Positions 1 to 9,279 of a DNA stretch of 64,000 nt are shown here, piece by piece (positions within the stretch are counted from its first letter, which is position 1; each line of letters opens with the position of its first letter). The stretch is from contig NZ_MDER01000070.1 in the NCBI RefSeq assembly GCF_001721045.1, forward strand, positions 124,001 to 188,000, in the 5' to 3' direction. The position numbers and the translations under genes are program-made. The stretch comes from Paenibacillus nuruki (GTDB lineage Bacteria > Bacillota > Bacilli > Paenibacillales > Paenibacillaceae). The notes beneath the pieces are model-generated. The model saw nothing but the letters and a program-made list of their open reading frames with translations. It was not told the origin of the DNA and ran no database searches.

Positions 1-791
1 TGATCGAGCCTGGAAGTGGAATGCTTGCTTGTGGTTATGTTGGCAAAGGACGTTTGGAAGAACCGGAGACGATTATTAGAGTAGTACAAGACTTTTTTCA
101 AGCTCAGGCTCATCGTAATCAGTTAAGTCAAGCATTAGCAGGCAAAAAAGTAACAGTCACCGCAGGTGCAACCGTGGAACGGATTGATCCTGTTCGCTTT
201 ATTACGAATGATTCTTCCGGCAAAATGGGGATTGCAATTGCTAAATCGGCTCGTGATATGGGTGCATCGGTACGACTGATCGCAGGGACGGTTCAAGTAC
301 CTTTACCTGAAGGGATCGAGACTGTACGTGTGCAGTCTGCTCAAGATATGTATGAGGCTGTATTAGGAGAATGGAACAGCACCGATATTATGGTTCAAAC
401 AGCAGCTGTTGCAGATTATCGTCCACGCACTGTATACGATACCAAAATGAAGAAAAAAGACGAGGGGCTTACATTAGAACTCGAAAAAACAGTCGATATT
501 TTGGAAAGTCTGGGTCAACGCAAACAGGGACAATTTCTGATTGGATTTGCCGCAGAAACGAATGATGTGGCTGAACATGCTATGGGCAAATTAAAACGCA
601 AAAACTGTGATCTATTAGTCGCTAATGATGTCACCACAGTTGGAGCAGGTTTTGGTACAGATACCAATGTAGTTCAGATTTATGATGCTGATGGATTAGT
701 AGTGGATTTGCCTTTGATGAGTAAAGATGACGTAGCGATCCAATTGTTGAGTGTAGTAGCTAAACGGCTGAATGGAGTGTCTACCTCATGA
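1..791 (+). CDS. coaBC: CoaBC, phosphopantothenoylcysteine synthetase/decarboxylase (3' part)
   Basis: The reading frame is open from base 3, so the 5' end lies outside the window. What remains is the last part of the CoaC decarboxylase half ([10 protein letters not shown], where CoaC normally ends its substrate-recognition region) and the whole CoaB half. CoaB ligates cysteine to 4'-phosphopantothenate using CTP, and CoaC decarboxylates the product, in the cytosolic route to coenzyme A. CoaB signatures visible are [19 protein letters not shown], the SSGKMG nucleotide-binding turn, the AAVADYRP motif and the KMKKK lysine stretch. The stop overlaps the priA start (ATGA), which suggests translational coupling as in many Firmicutes. 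Function is confident; only the 5' boundary is unknown. Confidence 0.95.
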   Translation, partial: IEPGSGMLACGYVGKGRLEEPETIIRVVQDFFQAQAHRNQLSQALAGKKVTVTAGATVERIDPVRFITNDSSGKMGIAIAKSARDMGASVRLIAGTVQVPLPEGIETVRVQSAQDMYEAVLGEWNSTDIMVQTAAVADYRPRTVYDTKMKKKDEGLTLELEKTVDILESLGQRKQGQFLIGFAAETNDVAEHAMGKLKRKNCDLLVANDVTTVGAGFGTDTNVVQIYDADGLVVDLPLMSKDDVAIQLLSVVAKRLNGVSTS

Positions 792-3313
792 CGCTTATTG
801 CTCAGGTGATTGTTGATGTACCTAGCCGGGGCACAGATCGTCCATTTGATTATATTGTGCCGGAATCGATGCAAGGATGGTTAGAAGTAGGGAGTCGTGT
901 CGGTGTTCCTTTTGGCCCACGTACATTACAAGGATTCGTTATTGGATTAAGTGGAACATCAGAGACACCTGCTGCAAAGCTCAAAGCATTGCAGGAATTA
1001 CTTGATCTTGTGCCTCCACTTTCAGAAGAATTAGTAGAATTGTCTGAATGGATGAGCGCCAAATATGCTTGTCATCGGATTACTGCGCTTCAATCGATGT
1101 TACCTGCGGCTTTGAAAGGTAAAGCAGAACGGTATATTCGAGTGGCTGAACGTGAATCTTGGGTAGGCGAAGATTCTCTTTTTGATGCTACAGCATCTTT
1201 ATTAACCGATGAAGAAGAACAGATTATCTCTCATATTCAAAAGCAACAAGAAGTGCGAATGGAATTGTTAAGTCGACGTTTTGGTGAACAAGCGCATATT
1301 ATCAAATCGTTGTTACAACGAGGCATATTATTAGAAAGCCGTAGCATACGTGATAAAGTGCAAAAGAAAACTGTTCGAACGGTTTCTTTACATTTGCCAG
1401 AAGATGAGATTCGTACGATTATTGAAGAATTTCCTGCCAAAGCCAAACGTCAGCAAGAAGTACTAACGTATATCGCAGATACAGGCGGCGATGTACCGTT
1501 GAAAGAAATTATGACGGTGCTTGGCGTAACAGCCAGTACAGTGAAAGCTTTAGCCGACAAAGGATATATCGCTATTATGGATATGGAAGTGTATCGTGAT
1601 CCTTATCAAGATCGTAACTTTACACCTACTACTCCATTTACATTAACCGATGAACAGCAACAGGTATATAACTCGATCATCAATCGGATTAACAAGCGGG
1701 AAAAAGGGGAATATTTAATTCACGGGATTACAGGCAGTGGTAAAACAGAAGTGTATCTGCAATGTATTCAGCGTGTGATTGAACAAGATCGACAAGCGAT
1801 TATGTTGGTACCTGAGATTGCACTGACTCCGCAGATGGTTGAGCGATTCAAAGGTCGGTTTGGCGATCGTGTAGCAGTGATGCATAGCCGTTTATCCAGT
1901 GGGGAACGTTATGATGAGTGGCGCAAAATCCGTGAAGGCAAATCGCAAGTTGCTATTGGGGCACGATCAGCGATTTTTGCTCCTTTTTCTAATCTGGGCT
2001 TAATTATTATGGATGAAGAGCATGAGACTTCGTATAAGCAAGAAGAAAGTCCGAAGTACCATGCTCGTGATGTAGCTATTCATCGTGCTCATCAGCATAA
2101 TGCAGTGGTTATTTTGGGATCAGCTACCCCTTCATTGGAAAGTTATTATGCAGCTAGATCCCAAGCAAATGATGAATTTATGCCAACCTTATTGGAAATT
2201 CATGGACGTGCACTTGGAAGTGAGCTTCCAGCTGTAGAGATTATTGATATGCGTGAAGAGTTGAAAGAAGGCAACCGCTCGATGTTTAGCCGACCGCTTC
2301 ACCAAGCGATAGAAGATCGGTTAGAGAAAAAGCAACAAACGGTTCTTTTGCTTAATCGACGTGGTCATTCTACTTTTGTTATGTGTCGTACTTGTGGATA
2401 TGTAGCTGAATGTCCGAACTGCGATATCTCACTCACCTATCATCAGCGCTCGAACAGTCTACGTTGTCACTATTGTGGTCATGCTGAACCGGCTCCGCAA
2501 ATATGCCCGGAATGTGGTAGCGAGCATATTCGTTATTTTGGCACAGGAACACAGCGTGTCGAAGAAGAATTGGCGAAGTTATTTCCCGGTATTCGTGTTG
2601 TACGGATGGATGTTGATACAACCACGCAAAAAGGGTCACATGAGAAATTATTAAATCAATTCCGAGATAAAAAAGCGGATTTACTGTTAGGTACCCAAAT
2701 GGTAGCGAAAGGATTGGATTTTCCAGATGTGACACTGGTTGGTGTTATTGCTGCCGATTCGGCGTTACATTTACCTGATTTTCGGGCAGCGGAGAAAACG
2801 TTCCAACTACTTACACAGGTAGCTGGTCGAGCCGGTCGTCATCATTTACCGGGCGAAGTGATTGTGCAGACGTATAATCCAGAGCATTATTCGGTAATAC
2901 ATGCCAGTCATCACGATTATCATTCATTTGTACGTGAAGAATTAAAGCATCGTCAGATATTAGGGTATCCACCTTATTGCCGTCTAGCACTGATTACCTT
3001 TTCTCATGAGAAGTTGGCTTTGTTAGTACGAATTGCTGAAAATTATACACAGATGATTAAAGATCAAGCCTCTAAATTGGATTGGTTAGGTAGTCTGGAA
3101 CGATTTTCAAATGAAGCTCTGGATGTATTAGGTCCTGTCGCTTCGCCAATCCCACGCTTAAAAAATAGATACCGATTCCAATGTATGATAAAATGGCGTG
3201 GAGATATGGACGTTGCCAAGCTTGCAGAGCATGTGGCAGAACAATTGCAAGACAGCGTACGTGATAAAGAATTATTAATCAGTATCGATGTCGATCCACA
3301 GGTATTAATGTAA
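788..3313 (+). CDS. priA: Primosomal protein N', replication-restart helicase PriA
   Basis: An 841-residue superfamily-2 DNA helicase that reloads the replisome at stalled forks. The N-terminal third is the 3'-end DNA-binding region (starts LIAQVIVDVPSRGTDRPFDY). The helicase core has Walker A GITGSGKTEVYL, the DEEH box (MDEEHETSYK) and later GTQMVAKGLDFPDVTLVG and QVAGRAGR. Between the helicase lobes is the zinc region with paired cysteines (CRTCGYVAECPNC, CHYC, CPEC). The length is usual for the family. The gene overlaps coaBC by 4 bp and is followed by def after a 65-bp gap, the standard Firmicute order. Confidence 0.98.
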   Translation: MTLIAQVIVDVPSRGTDRPFDYIVPESMQGWLEVGSRVGVPFGPRTLQGFVIGLSGTSETPAAKLKALQELLDLVPPLSEELVELSEWMSAKYACHRITALQSMLPAALKGKAERYIRVAERESWVGEDSLFDATASLLTDEEEQIISHIQKQQEVRMELLSRRFGEQAHIIKSLLQRGILLESRSIRDKVQKKTVRTVSLHLPEDEIRTIIEEFPAKAKRQQEVLTYIADTGGDVPLKEIMTVLGVTASTVKALADKGYIAIMDMEVYRDPYQDRNFTPTTPFTLTDEQQQVYNSIINRINKREKGEYLIHGITGSGKTEVYLQCIQRVIEQDRQAIMLVPEIALTPQMVERFKGRFGDRVAVMHSRLSSGERYDEWRKIREGKSQVAIGARSAIFAPFSNLGLIIMDEEHETSYKQEESPKYHARDVAIHRAHQHNAVVILGSATPSLESYYAARSQANDEFMPTLLEIHGRALGSELPAVEIIDMREELKEGNRSMFSRPLHQAIEDRLEKKQQTVLLLNRRGHSTFVMCRTCGYVAECPNCDISLTYHQRSNSLRCHYCGHAEPAPQICPECGSEHIRYFGTGTQRVEEELAKLFPGIRVVRMDVDTTTQKGSHEKLLNQFRDKKADLLLGTQMVAKGLDFPDVTLVGVIAADSALHLPDFRAAEKTFQLLTQVAGRAGRHHLPGEVIVQTYNPEHYSVIHASHHDYHSFVREELKHRQILGYPPYCRLALITFSHEKLALLVRIAENYTQMIKDQASKLDWLGSLERFSNEALDVLGPVASPIPRLKNRYRFQCMIKWRGDMDVAKLAEHVAEQLQDSVRDKELLISIDVDPQVLM

Positions 3314-3378
3314 AAAGGGTTTATGCAAAATAGTAACAACGCAAAAGTAGAGAGATGACATAAAGGACGGGATAAAGA

Positions 3379-3858
3379 ATGGCTATACGTATTATTGTAA
3401 CTGAACCGGATGACGTGCTTCACAAAAAAGCAAAAGAAGTGACTAAAATTACACCCAATGTACAAAAGTTGTTAACCGATATGGCGGACACGATGTATGA
3501 TGCAGATGGTGTAGGTCTTGCTGCGCCACAAGTTGGGATTTTGAAACGTCTGATTGTAGTTGATGTAGGCGATGATAACGGATTGATCGAACTCATTAAT
3601 CCTGAAATTATAGAAAGCAATGGCGAGCAATTAGGCACTGAAGGCTGTCTGAGTATTCCAGGTCTAAATGGTCAAGTTCGTCGTGCGTTGGAAGTAACGG
3701 TTAAAGGGTTAGATCGTAATGGTGAAGAATTGACAATCACAGGTCGTGATCTATTAGCACGTGCTTTTCAACATGAGATCGATCACTTGAATGGTGTACT
3801 GTTTACCGATATCGCAGAACGTGTCTATGATCGTAAGCTAGATGAGGAAGGGGAATAA
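3379..3858 (+). CDS. def: Peptide deformylase
   Basis: This metalloenzyme removes the N-formyl group from nascent proteins. All three family motifs are present in 159 residues: [18 protein letters not shown] (the cysteine is a metal ligand) and QHEIDHLNG (two histidine ligands and the catalytic glutamate). The start ATG follows an AAGGACGGG ribosome site. It precedes fmt, whose product adds the formyl group, so the two opposing activities are co-transcribed. Confidence 0.97.
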   Translation: MAIRIIVTEPDDVLHKKAKEVTKITPNVQKLLTDMADTMYDADGVGLAAPQVGILKRLIVVDVGDDNGLIELINPEIIESNGEQLGTEGCLSIPGLNGQVRRALEVTVKGLDRNGEELTITGRDLLARAFQHEIDHLNGVLFTDIAERVYDRKLDEEGE

Positions 3859-3865
3859 GTCTATC

Positions 3866-4816
3866 GTGAAAATTGCATTTATGGGCACACCTGATTTTGC
3901 TGTGCATAGCTTGAATGTTCTGATTGAAGAAGGCATGAACGTAGTCTGTGTCGTAACTCAACCCGATCGTCCTCAAGGTCGTAAAAAAGTATTAACACCT
4001 ACGCCTGTCAAAGCGGCAGCTGTAGAACATGGTATTCCTGTTCTTCAACCACAGCGGATGAGAAATCCAGAATCTATTGCAGAACTAGCCGCTTATGAAC
4101 CTGATTTGATCGTAACGGCTGCTTTTGGACAGATTTTGCCCAAAGCAGTACTTGATCTTCCTCGTCTAGGTTGTGTCAATATTCATGGTTCTTTGTTGCC
4201 TAAATATCGTGGTGGTGCGCCGATTCAGCGGTGTATTATTAATGGTGAGACAGTAACAGGGATTACACTGATGTATATGGCAGAGGGACTTGATACAGGG
4301 GATATGATCTCCAAGATTGAAGTTCCGATTACGGATGAAGATACATCAGGTACCTTATTTGCCAAAATGAGTGAAGCGGGAGCAACAATTCTTCGTCAAG
4401 AATTGCCACGTTTGTTAGAAGGTAAAGTTGACGCAGAACCGCAAAATGATGATGAATCAACCTATGCTCCGAACCTAACTCGTGAAGATGAACAGTTGGA
4501 TTGGTCGAAAACCAGTCGTGAATTATATAATCAAGTGCGTGGTCTTGTACCGTTTTCCGGTGGATTCACGTTATGGAACGGTGAAGTATTCAAAGTATGG
4601 AAAATGAGTAAACCTGCTACCGATGTCACTTTAACAGGTGCTGCACTCGATGCCAAACCTGGAACTGTTTTAGACTTGTCTCCAGAAGGTATCGTTGTTC
4701 GTACAGGCGATAACACAGTGACACTTACAGAGATTCAACCTGCGGGTAAAAAAGCGCTCAAAGCGTCTGAATTTGTACGCGGAACGTCAATGACTAAAGG
4801 TACGGTGCTCGGGTGA
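3866..4816 (+). CDS. fmt: Methionyl-tRNA formyltransferase
   Basis: It formylates initiator Met-tRNA using 10-formyltetrahydrofolate. The N-terminal Rossmann-type domain begins KIAFMGTPDFAVHSL, and the catalytic region contains the conserved VNIHGSLLPKYRGGAPIQ (histidine in HGSLLP). The C-terminal tRNA-contacting domain follows. An upstream in-frame ATG at 3842 lies inside def and would add eight unrelated residues. The GTG at 3866, 12-13 bases after GAGGAAGGGG, gives the standard N-terminus (316 aa), so I prefer it. The stop overlaps the GTG start of rsmB (GTGA). Confidence 0.95.
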   Translation: MKIAFMGTPDFAVHSLNVLIEEGMNVVCVVTQPDRPQGRKKVLTPTPVKAAAVEHGIPVLQPQRMRNPESIAELAAYEPDLIVTAAFGQILPKAVLDLPRLGCVNIHGSLLPKYRGGAPIQRCIINGETVTGITLMYMAEGLDTGDMISKIEVPITDEDTSGTLFAKMSEAGATILRQELPRLLEGKVDAEPQNDDESTYAPNLTREDEQLDWSKTSRELYNQVRGLVPFSGGFTLWNGEVFKVWKMSKPATDVTLTGAALDAKPGTVLDLSPEGIVVRTGDNTVTLTEIQPAGKKALKASEFVRGTSMTKGTVLG

Positions 4817-6252
4817 ATAATCAAAATCATAACAACAAATCCAAACGTCAACCGAATGCAGATAGCCCATTAGCAAATAGCACCAAAACGAAATCGGATC
4901 CAAAAAGCAAATCGGTTCGTCCTACAACAGCTCGTGAAGTAGCTTTGGAAGTACTTACTGCTGTGGAAGAAGAAGGTTCATATAGTAATCTTGTTCTCAA
5001 TCAAATGCTCAATCGTATTCGTCTGGAACGTGCCGATATTGGACTCGCCACAGAGCTAGTGTACGGTACGATTTCACGTCTGAATACGATTGATTATTTC
5101 CTTGGACAATTTGTAGCTAAAGGCTTAAATAAACTTCAACCATGGGTACGTAATCTGTTACGGTTTAGCTTTTATCAAATCTATTATCTTGATCGTATTC
5201 CTGCGCATGCGGCTGTAAATGAAGCGGTTAATATTGCGAAGCGTCGTGGGCATCAAGGCATATCAGGAATGGTTAACGGTGTCTTGCGTAATGTGATTCG
5301 TCGTCGTGAAGAATTAGTTATTCCGCAAGATTTGCCAGCAGCCAAAAGAATATCATTGCAACATTCATTCCCTGAATGGATGGTAGCACGTTGGATCAAG
5401 CAATATGATGAAGCAACAGCAGAGCAAATCTGTATTTCCAATAATGAAGCTCCATCGGTAAGTATTCGTGTAAATACGCATCGTACTTCTCGTACAGCGA
5501 TGTTGGAATTGCTACAAAGTGAAGGATATGAGGTAGAAATTTCTCCCTTATCTCCGGATGGTATTCTGGTACATGGTGGCGGTAATATGGCGTTAACATC
5601 ATGGTATCAAGAAGGATTGATTTCGGTACAAGATGAAAGTTCGATGTTAGTGGCAGAAGCGGTACAAGTTCAAGCTGGAATGAATGTACTTGATTGTTGC
5701 GCGGCTCCCGGTGGGAAAAGTGTTCATTTGGCAGAGAAAATGAATAACAACGGCCATATTGTAGCTAACGATATTCATGAGCATAAGCGTCAGTTGGTTG
5801 ATGATCAGGCAGAACGTCTACAACTTTCGATTATCGAAACGACCGTTGGTGATGCCTTAACACTAGCAGAACGTTATCCTGCGGGTTCTTTTGACCGGAT
5901 ATTGTTAGATGCTCCATGTTCCGGTCTAGGCGTTATTCGTCGTAAACCTGATCTCAAATGGAATAAAAGTATGGCAGATATCAAAGAAATCGTGCAGTTA
6001 CAAAAACAGTTGTTGCAGAATATGTCTACTTTACTCAAGCCTGATGGTATTCTGGTATACAGTACATGTACGATTGAACGTAGTGAAAATGAAGCGATTG
6101 TGGAATCTTTTTTACATCAAAACAAGCAGTTTGAAGTGGTTCCTTTTGCACCGATCACTACCAATCATGCTACAACAGGTGTACAGATTTTACCGCAAGA
6201 TTTTCATTCAGATGGATTCTATATTGCAGCACTACGTAAAAACAGTCACTAA
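4813..6252 (+). CDS. rsmB: 16S rRNA (cytosine-967-C5) methyltransferase RsmB
   Basis: 479 residues. A charged, Asn/Lys-rich extension of about 35 residues is followed by a NusB-like RNA-binding domain (AREVALEVLTAVEEEGSYSN), then the SAM-dependent methyltransferase domain. The SAM motif is DCCAAPGGKSVHLAE. The two family cysteines are in DAPCSGLGVIRRKPDLKW and in VYSTCTIERSENE. It starts with GTG overlapping the fmt stop. It closes this five-gene group, because a strong terminator follows; in many relatives the next gene would be rlmN. Confidence 0.96.
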   Translation: MNNQNHNNKSKRQPNADSPLANSTKTKSDPKSKSVRPTTAREVALEVLTAVEEEGSYSNLVLNQMLNRIRLERADIGLATELVYGTISRLNTIDYFLGQFVAKGLNKLQPWVRNLLRFSFYQIYYLDRIPAHAAVNEAVNIAKRRGHQGISGMVNGVLRNVIRRREELVIPQDLPAAKRISLQHSFPEWMVARWIKQYDEATAEQICISNNEAPSVSIRVNTHRTSRTAMLELLQSEGYEVEISPLSPDGILVHGGGNMALTSWYQEGLISVQDESSMLVAEAVQVQAGMNVLDCCAAPGGKSVHLAEKMNNNGHIVANDIHEHKRQLVDDQAERLQLSIIETTVGDALTLAERYPAGSFDRILLDAPCSGLGVIRRKPDLKWNKSMADIKEIVQLQKQLLQNMSTLLKPDGILVYSTCTIERSENEAIVESFLHQNKQFEVVPFAPITTNHATTGVQILPQDFHSDGFYIAALRKNSH

Positions 6253-6269
6253 AATAAATGATATACAAA

Positions 6270-6294
6270 GAAAGCGCCTTTTGGGCGCTTTTTA
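6270..6294 (+). terminator. Rho-independent terminator after rsmB
   Basis: AAAGCGCC pairs with GGCGCTTT around a five-base loop, followed by a short T run. It separates the coaBC-rsmB operon from the hydrolase/TetR island. Confidence 0.85.
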
Positions 6295-6320
6295 TGTTGG
6301 AAAAGAAATTTACTTTTAAA

Positions 6321-6336
6321 CAGACAGGTCTGTATA
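6321..6336. promoter_or_regulatory. Third copy of the TetR-type operator, at the 3' end of the hydrolase gene
   Basis: GACAGGTCTGTAT matches the two operators in the hydrolase-tetR intergenic region (core ACAG-GT-CTGT at 6324-6333). It lies just past the hydrolase stop codon, between it and the rsmB terminator. Its position is odd for a repressor site; it could serve DNA looping or be left from a duplication. Confidence 0.55.
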
Positions 6337-6337
6337 T

Positions 6338-7213
6338 TTATAAGGATGAACCGGTTAATCGAGTCTCTAAAAAGTGTCGAATCAGATCAACGCTAATCGC
6401 TAAATCTTCTTCCAGTGGGAAATGCCCTGTGTTCAACAAATGAACATCTACATCTTCAAGATCATCCATATACGCTAAGGCTCCTTTGACTCCAAAAAAC
6501 ATATCATTTTTACCCCACGCGACAAGAACAGGTGGTTGATAAGTACGGAAGTATTCATGCCATGTTGGATATTGCTTCAGATTGTTCTGATAATCAAAAT
6601 AGAGTGCCAGTTGAATCTCTTGATTACCTTCTCGATCCAGATGAATCTGATCGTTATTCCAATTGTCTGGACTAATCGATTCAGGGTCACGCGTTCCATT
6701 TACATATTGATGTTTTGTAACTTCGATTGTTAATATGTCAAGCACATCTTGACGAATCGCAGCATCGTTAGGATTTTTCCAAAAAGCTTGGATAGGTGCC
6801 CATGCAGATTCGAGCCCCACTTCATAAGCATTACCATTCTGAGAAATAATCGCTTGAACACGTTCTGGATGCATAACGGCTAGACGATAGCCAACTGGAG
6901 CACCGTAATCATGTACGTAGATACTGTACTTAGCCAAGTTTAATTGTTCAACAAAATCGTTGATCAGATGAGCAATATTGTCGAACGTATACTCGAAATC
7001 AGTCATTGGCGGTTGATCGCTGTTACCAAACCCTGGATAGTCAGGAGCAATAACATGGTAACGATCAGCAAGTTGAATCATAAGATTACGGTACATATGC
7101 GAGGAAGATGGGAATCCGTGTAGTAACAAAATTGTGGGATGATTGCGATTACCTGCTTCTCGATAAAAAATGTTTAAACCATTGACCAGCTCATACTTAT
7201 GCTTCACGTTCAT
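6338..7213 (-). CDS. Alpha/beta-hydrolase, epoxide hydrolase / haloalkane dehalogenase type
   Basis: 291 residues with the alpha/beta-hydrolase fold. The oxyanion motif is HGFPSSSHMY, and the nucleophile elbow VHDYGAPVGYR has an aspartate, as in epoxide hydrolases and haloalkane dehalogenases rather than the serine of esterases. An acid residue is likely in WGKNDMFFG and the catalytic histidine is in NTGHFPLEE. The ATG at 7213 is chosen because GAGGTGAT lies six bases upstream; an upstream in-frame ATG (7246) has no such site. It is divergent from a TetR gene whose probable operator sits in this gene's promoter, so it is probably induced by a small organic substrate. The substrate is unknown. 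Confidence 0.85.
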   Translation of the reverse strand: MNVKHKYELVNGLNIFYREAGNRNHPTILLLHGFPSSSHMYRNLMIQLADRYHVIAPDYPGFGNSDQPPMTDFEYTFDNIAHLINDFVEQLNLAKYSIYVHDYGAPVGYRLAVMHPERVQAIISQNGNAYEVGLESAWAPIQAFWKNPNDAAIRQDVLDILTIEVTKHQYVNGTRDPESISPDNWNNDQIHLDREGNQEIQLALYFDYQNNLKQYPTWHEYFRTYQPPVLVAWGKNDMFFGVKGALAYMDDLEDVDVHLLNTGHFPLEEDLAISVDLIRHFLETRLTGSSL

Positions 7214-7272
7214 AGAGATCACCTCAGTTTTAGTTTTGAATTGCAATGTGTAATGGTGCTATCACTTTTTAA

Positions 7273-7301
7273 ATTATACATACAGGTCTGTATAGTTTCA
7301 A
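7273..7301 (-). promoter_or_regulatory. Promoter of the hydrolase gene
   Basis: On the minus strand, TTGAAA (7301-7296), a 17-bp spacer and TATAAT (7278-7273) form a near-consensus sigma-A promoter. The spacer is almost exactly filled by the palindromic operator at 7280-7293, which implies repression by steric block. Confidence 0.75.
7280..7293. promoter_or_regulatory. Palindromic operator (TetR family)
   Basis: Perfect inverted repeat ATACAG-GT-CTGTAT, inside the -35/-10 spacer of the hydrolase promoter. The same core recurs at 7345-7358 and 6324-6333. Confidence 0.75.
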
Positions 7302-7316
7302 GCTATTTTATTTGTA

Positions 7317-7343
7317 TTTACATTGGAGTCGATTTAATATAAA
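7317..7343 (+). promoter_or_regulatory. Possible promoter of the tetR gene
   Basis: TTTACA (7317-7322) with TATAAA (7338-7343, 15-bp spacing) or TAAACT (7340-7345, 17 bp). The operator at 7345-7358 begins at the -10 edge, so binding would cover the transcription start. Confidence 0.45.
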
Positions 7344-7344
7344 C

Positions 7345-7358
7345 TTACAGGTCTGTAT
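7345..7358. promoter_or_regulatory. Operator copy at the tetR promoter
   Basis: TTACAG-GT-CTGTAT differs by one base from the perfect copy 65 bp away. Its position fits autoregulation of the TetR gene. Confidence 0.7.
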
Positions 7359-7404
7359 ATATTGATAATCAATTGCAAAAGCTTTTGGGAATAGAGGTTA
7401 TGTG

Positions 7405-7968
7405 ATGGTTAATAAAAGTAAAAAAGAACAGATTCTGCGAGTCGCTTCTGAACTTTTTAATAAACAGGGGATTCGTGCTACAGGTGTCGATCAAGTTGTC
7501 GCCGAATCTAAAGTCGCCAAAATGACGTTATATAATCATTTTCCATCCAAAGATGAACTTGTTTTGTCTTATCTGAAAAGACAGGATGAACAGTGGAGAG
7601 ATTGGTTCGAATCTTCTGTTGATCGTCGTGGAGGTACACCACAAAATCGTTTGCTAGCTGTCTATGATGTGTTAGGAGAATGGTTTGTAGCGCCAGATTT
7701 TACAGGTTGTGCTTTTATCAAAACAGCTTCGGAATTTTCAGATGATAATCATCCTTACTTTGTAGCTTCTCATCAATATAAAGTGTATCTACGTGATTAT
7801 ATTGCATCACTCGTAGAACAGTGCAATGTTAAACAATCGCAAATGTTAGCTAGCACTCTATATATGTTAGTAGAAGGAGCTATAATGACTTATATGCTAC
7901 AAACAGAGCCAGAGGCAGCTGTTCATGCTCGTGAAGCAGCACAAATTCTGATTCAGCAACTATCGTAA
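7405..7968 (+). CDS. TetR/AcrR-family transcriptional repressor
   Basis: 187 residues. The N-terminal helix-turn-helix is typical (ILRVASELFNKQGIRATGVDQVVAES, then KMTLYNHFPSKDELV). The C-terminal two-thirds is a ligand-binding helical domain resembling the TetR group with GCAFIKTASEF and HPYFVASHQYK. ATG 7405 is preferred because AGAGG lies seven bases upstream; a GTG at 7402 is also in frame. It is divergent from the alpha/beta-hydrolase, and three palindromes in this region are its likely binding sites. The ligand is not known. Confidence 0.9.
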   Translation: MVNKSKKEQILRVASELFNKQGIRATGVDQVVAESKVAKMTLYNHFPSKDELVLSYLKRQDEQWRDWFESSVDRRGGTPQNRLLAVYDVLGEWFVAPDFTGCAFIKTASEFSDDNHPYFVASHQYKVYLRDYIASLVEQCNVKQSQMLASTLYMLVEGAIMTYMLQTEPEAAVHAREAAQILIQQLS

Positions 7969-8111
7969 TGGATATTGGCTGGATATCTTAGGATAACGAA
8001 ATATGCCTTGAATAAAGCGACTTTTGCTATGTTTATAAATAAATATGAGTCTATAATCTGTAAAATGAATAAAGTTGTGATAAATATGACGATATCTTAA
8101 TGAACAGACTC

Positions 8112-8140
8112 TTTAGGGTTTGATTGTTTTATGCTAGAAT
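8112..8140 (+). promoter_or_regulatory. Probable promoter of the rlmN operon
   Basis: An extended -10 (TGC TAGAAT, hexamer 8135-8140) lies 17 bp after a weak -35 (TTTAGG, 8112-8117). It would start transcription about 80 bp before rlmN. A new promoter is expected here because the island separates rlmN from rsmB. Confidence 0.45.
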
Positions 8141-8226
8141 AGTAAGGATGAAATTCAATGTTGACCGTCATGTAATCAGTAGTATCAAAAAATGAAAAGA
8201 ATTTGAGAATAGGTGTGATAATTGTA

Positions 8227-9273
8227 ATGAAACCTTTTATATATGATTATGCTTTGGAAGATCTACAGAACTGGGCAAAAGAAAATAATGAACCTGCTTT
8301 CCGTGCAGGACAAATTTTCGACTGGCTGTATGTGAAGCGTGTGACTTCGTTTGAGGAAATGACTAATCTTTCCAAGGAACTTCGCGCTAAACTAGACGAC
8401 CAGTTTTCTTTTGTTCTATTGGATGAGATTACAAAAATGCAGTCTAAAGATGGTACGGTTAAGTTTTTATTTGGTCTGCATGATGCTCATGCGATCGAGA
8501 CGGTTATTATGCGTCACAACTACGGAAATAGTATCTGTGTAACGACACAGGTAGGTTGCCGTATCGGTTGTACATTCTGTGCATCCACACTGGGCGGATT
8601 GAAACGTAATCTGACAGCAGGTGAAATTGTTGCTCAGGTTGTTCAAGCACAGAAGATTTTGGATGAAACAAATGAACGGGTAAGCAGTATCGTTATTATG
8701 GGTTCAGGTGAACCTTTTGAAAACTATGAAGCAACAATGACCTTTTTACGGATTATGATTCATGAAAAAGGATTGAATATCGGTCAACGTCATATCACTG
8801 TTTCTACAAGTGGAATCGTACCGAATATTTACAAATTTGCAGATGAAGATACGCAGATCAATCTAGCGATCTCTATTCATGCACCGAATGATAAATTACG
8901 TTCTAAATTAATGCCGGTTAACCGTCGTTTTCCTTTTGATGATGTGATGGAATCTCTTCGTTATTATTTGAAGAAAACAGGTCGCCGGATTACGTTTGAA
9001 TATGCGTTGATTGGTGGCGTTAATGATCAACCTGAGCATGCAGAAGAATTAGCAGATGTTCTCAAAACAATGATGTGTCATGTCAATTTGATTCCTGTTA
9101 ACTATGTTCCAGAACGTGATTATGTGCGTACCCCGCGCAAAGATATTTTTGAATTCCAGCGTATTTTATCAGACAAAGGTGTGAATGTAACGATCCGTCG
9201 TGAGCAAGGACACGATATCGCTGCTGCTTGTGGACAATTACGAGCGAAACACATGGAGTCGACTGCGAGGTGA
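8227..9273 (+). CDS. rlmN: Dual-specificity 23S rRNA / tRNA adenine-C2 methyltransferase RlmN
   Basis: A radical-SAM enzyme that methylates A2503 of 23S rRNA and A37 of some tRNAs. The [4Fe-4S] motif CRIGCTFC is present at about residue 108. The C-terminal conserved cysteine appears in [11 protein letters not shown], and SGEPFENY is the family SAM-binding GGEP-like turn. The ATG at 8227 gives the standard start ([14 protein letters not shown], 348 aa). The TTG at 8203 would add eight residues and lacks a good ribosome site. Confidence 0.95.
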   Translation: MKPFIYDYALEDLQNWAKENNEPAFRAGQIFDWLYVKRVTSFEEMTNLSKELRAKLDDQFSFVLLDEITKMQSKDGTVKFLFGLHDAHAIETVIMRHNYGNSICVTTQVGCRIGCTFCASTLGGLKRNLTAGEIVAQVVQAQKILDETNERVSSIVIMGSGEPFENYEATMTFLRIMIHEKGLNIGQRHITVSTSGIVPNIYKFADEDTQINLAISIHAPNDKLRSKLMPVNRRFPFDDVMESLRYYLKKTGRRITFEYALIGGVNDQPEHAEELADVLKTMMCHVNLIPVNYVPERDYVRTPRKDIFEFQRILSDKGVNVTIRREQGHDIAAACGQLRAKHMESTAR

Positions 9274-9279
9274 TCACAT

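Noticed and set aside
3064-3465. 133-codon minus-strand ORF across the priA-def junction
   Set aside because: It is the shadow of priA and def, with Cys/Asn/Ser-rich composition and no ribosome site.
8203-8226. TTG start for RlmN at 8203
   Set aside because: Adds eight residues not typical of the family; ATG 8227 gives the usual start.
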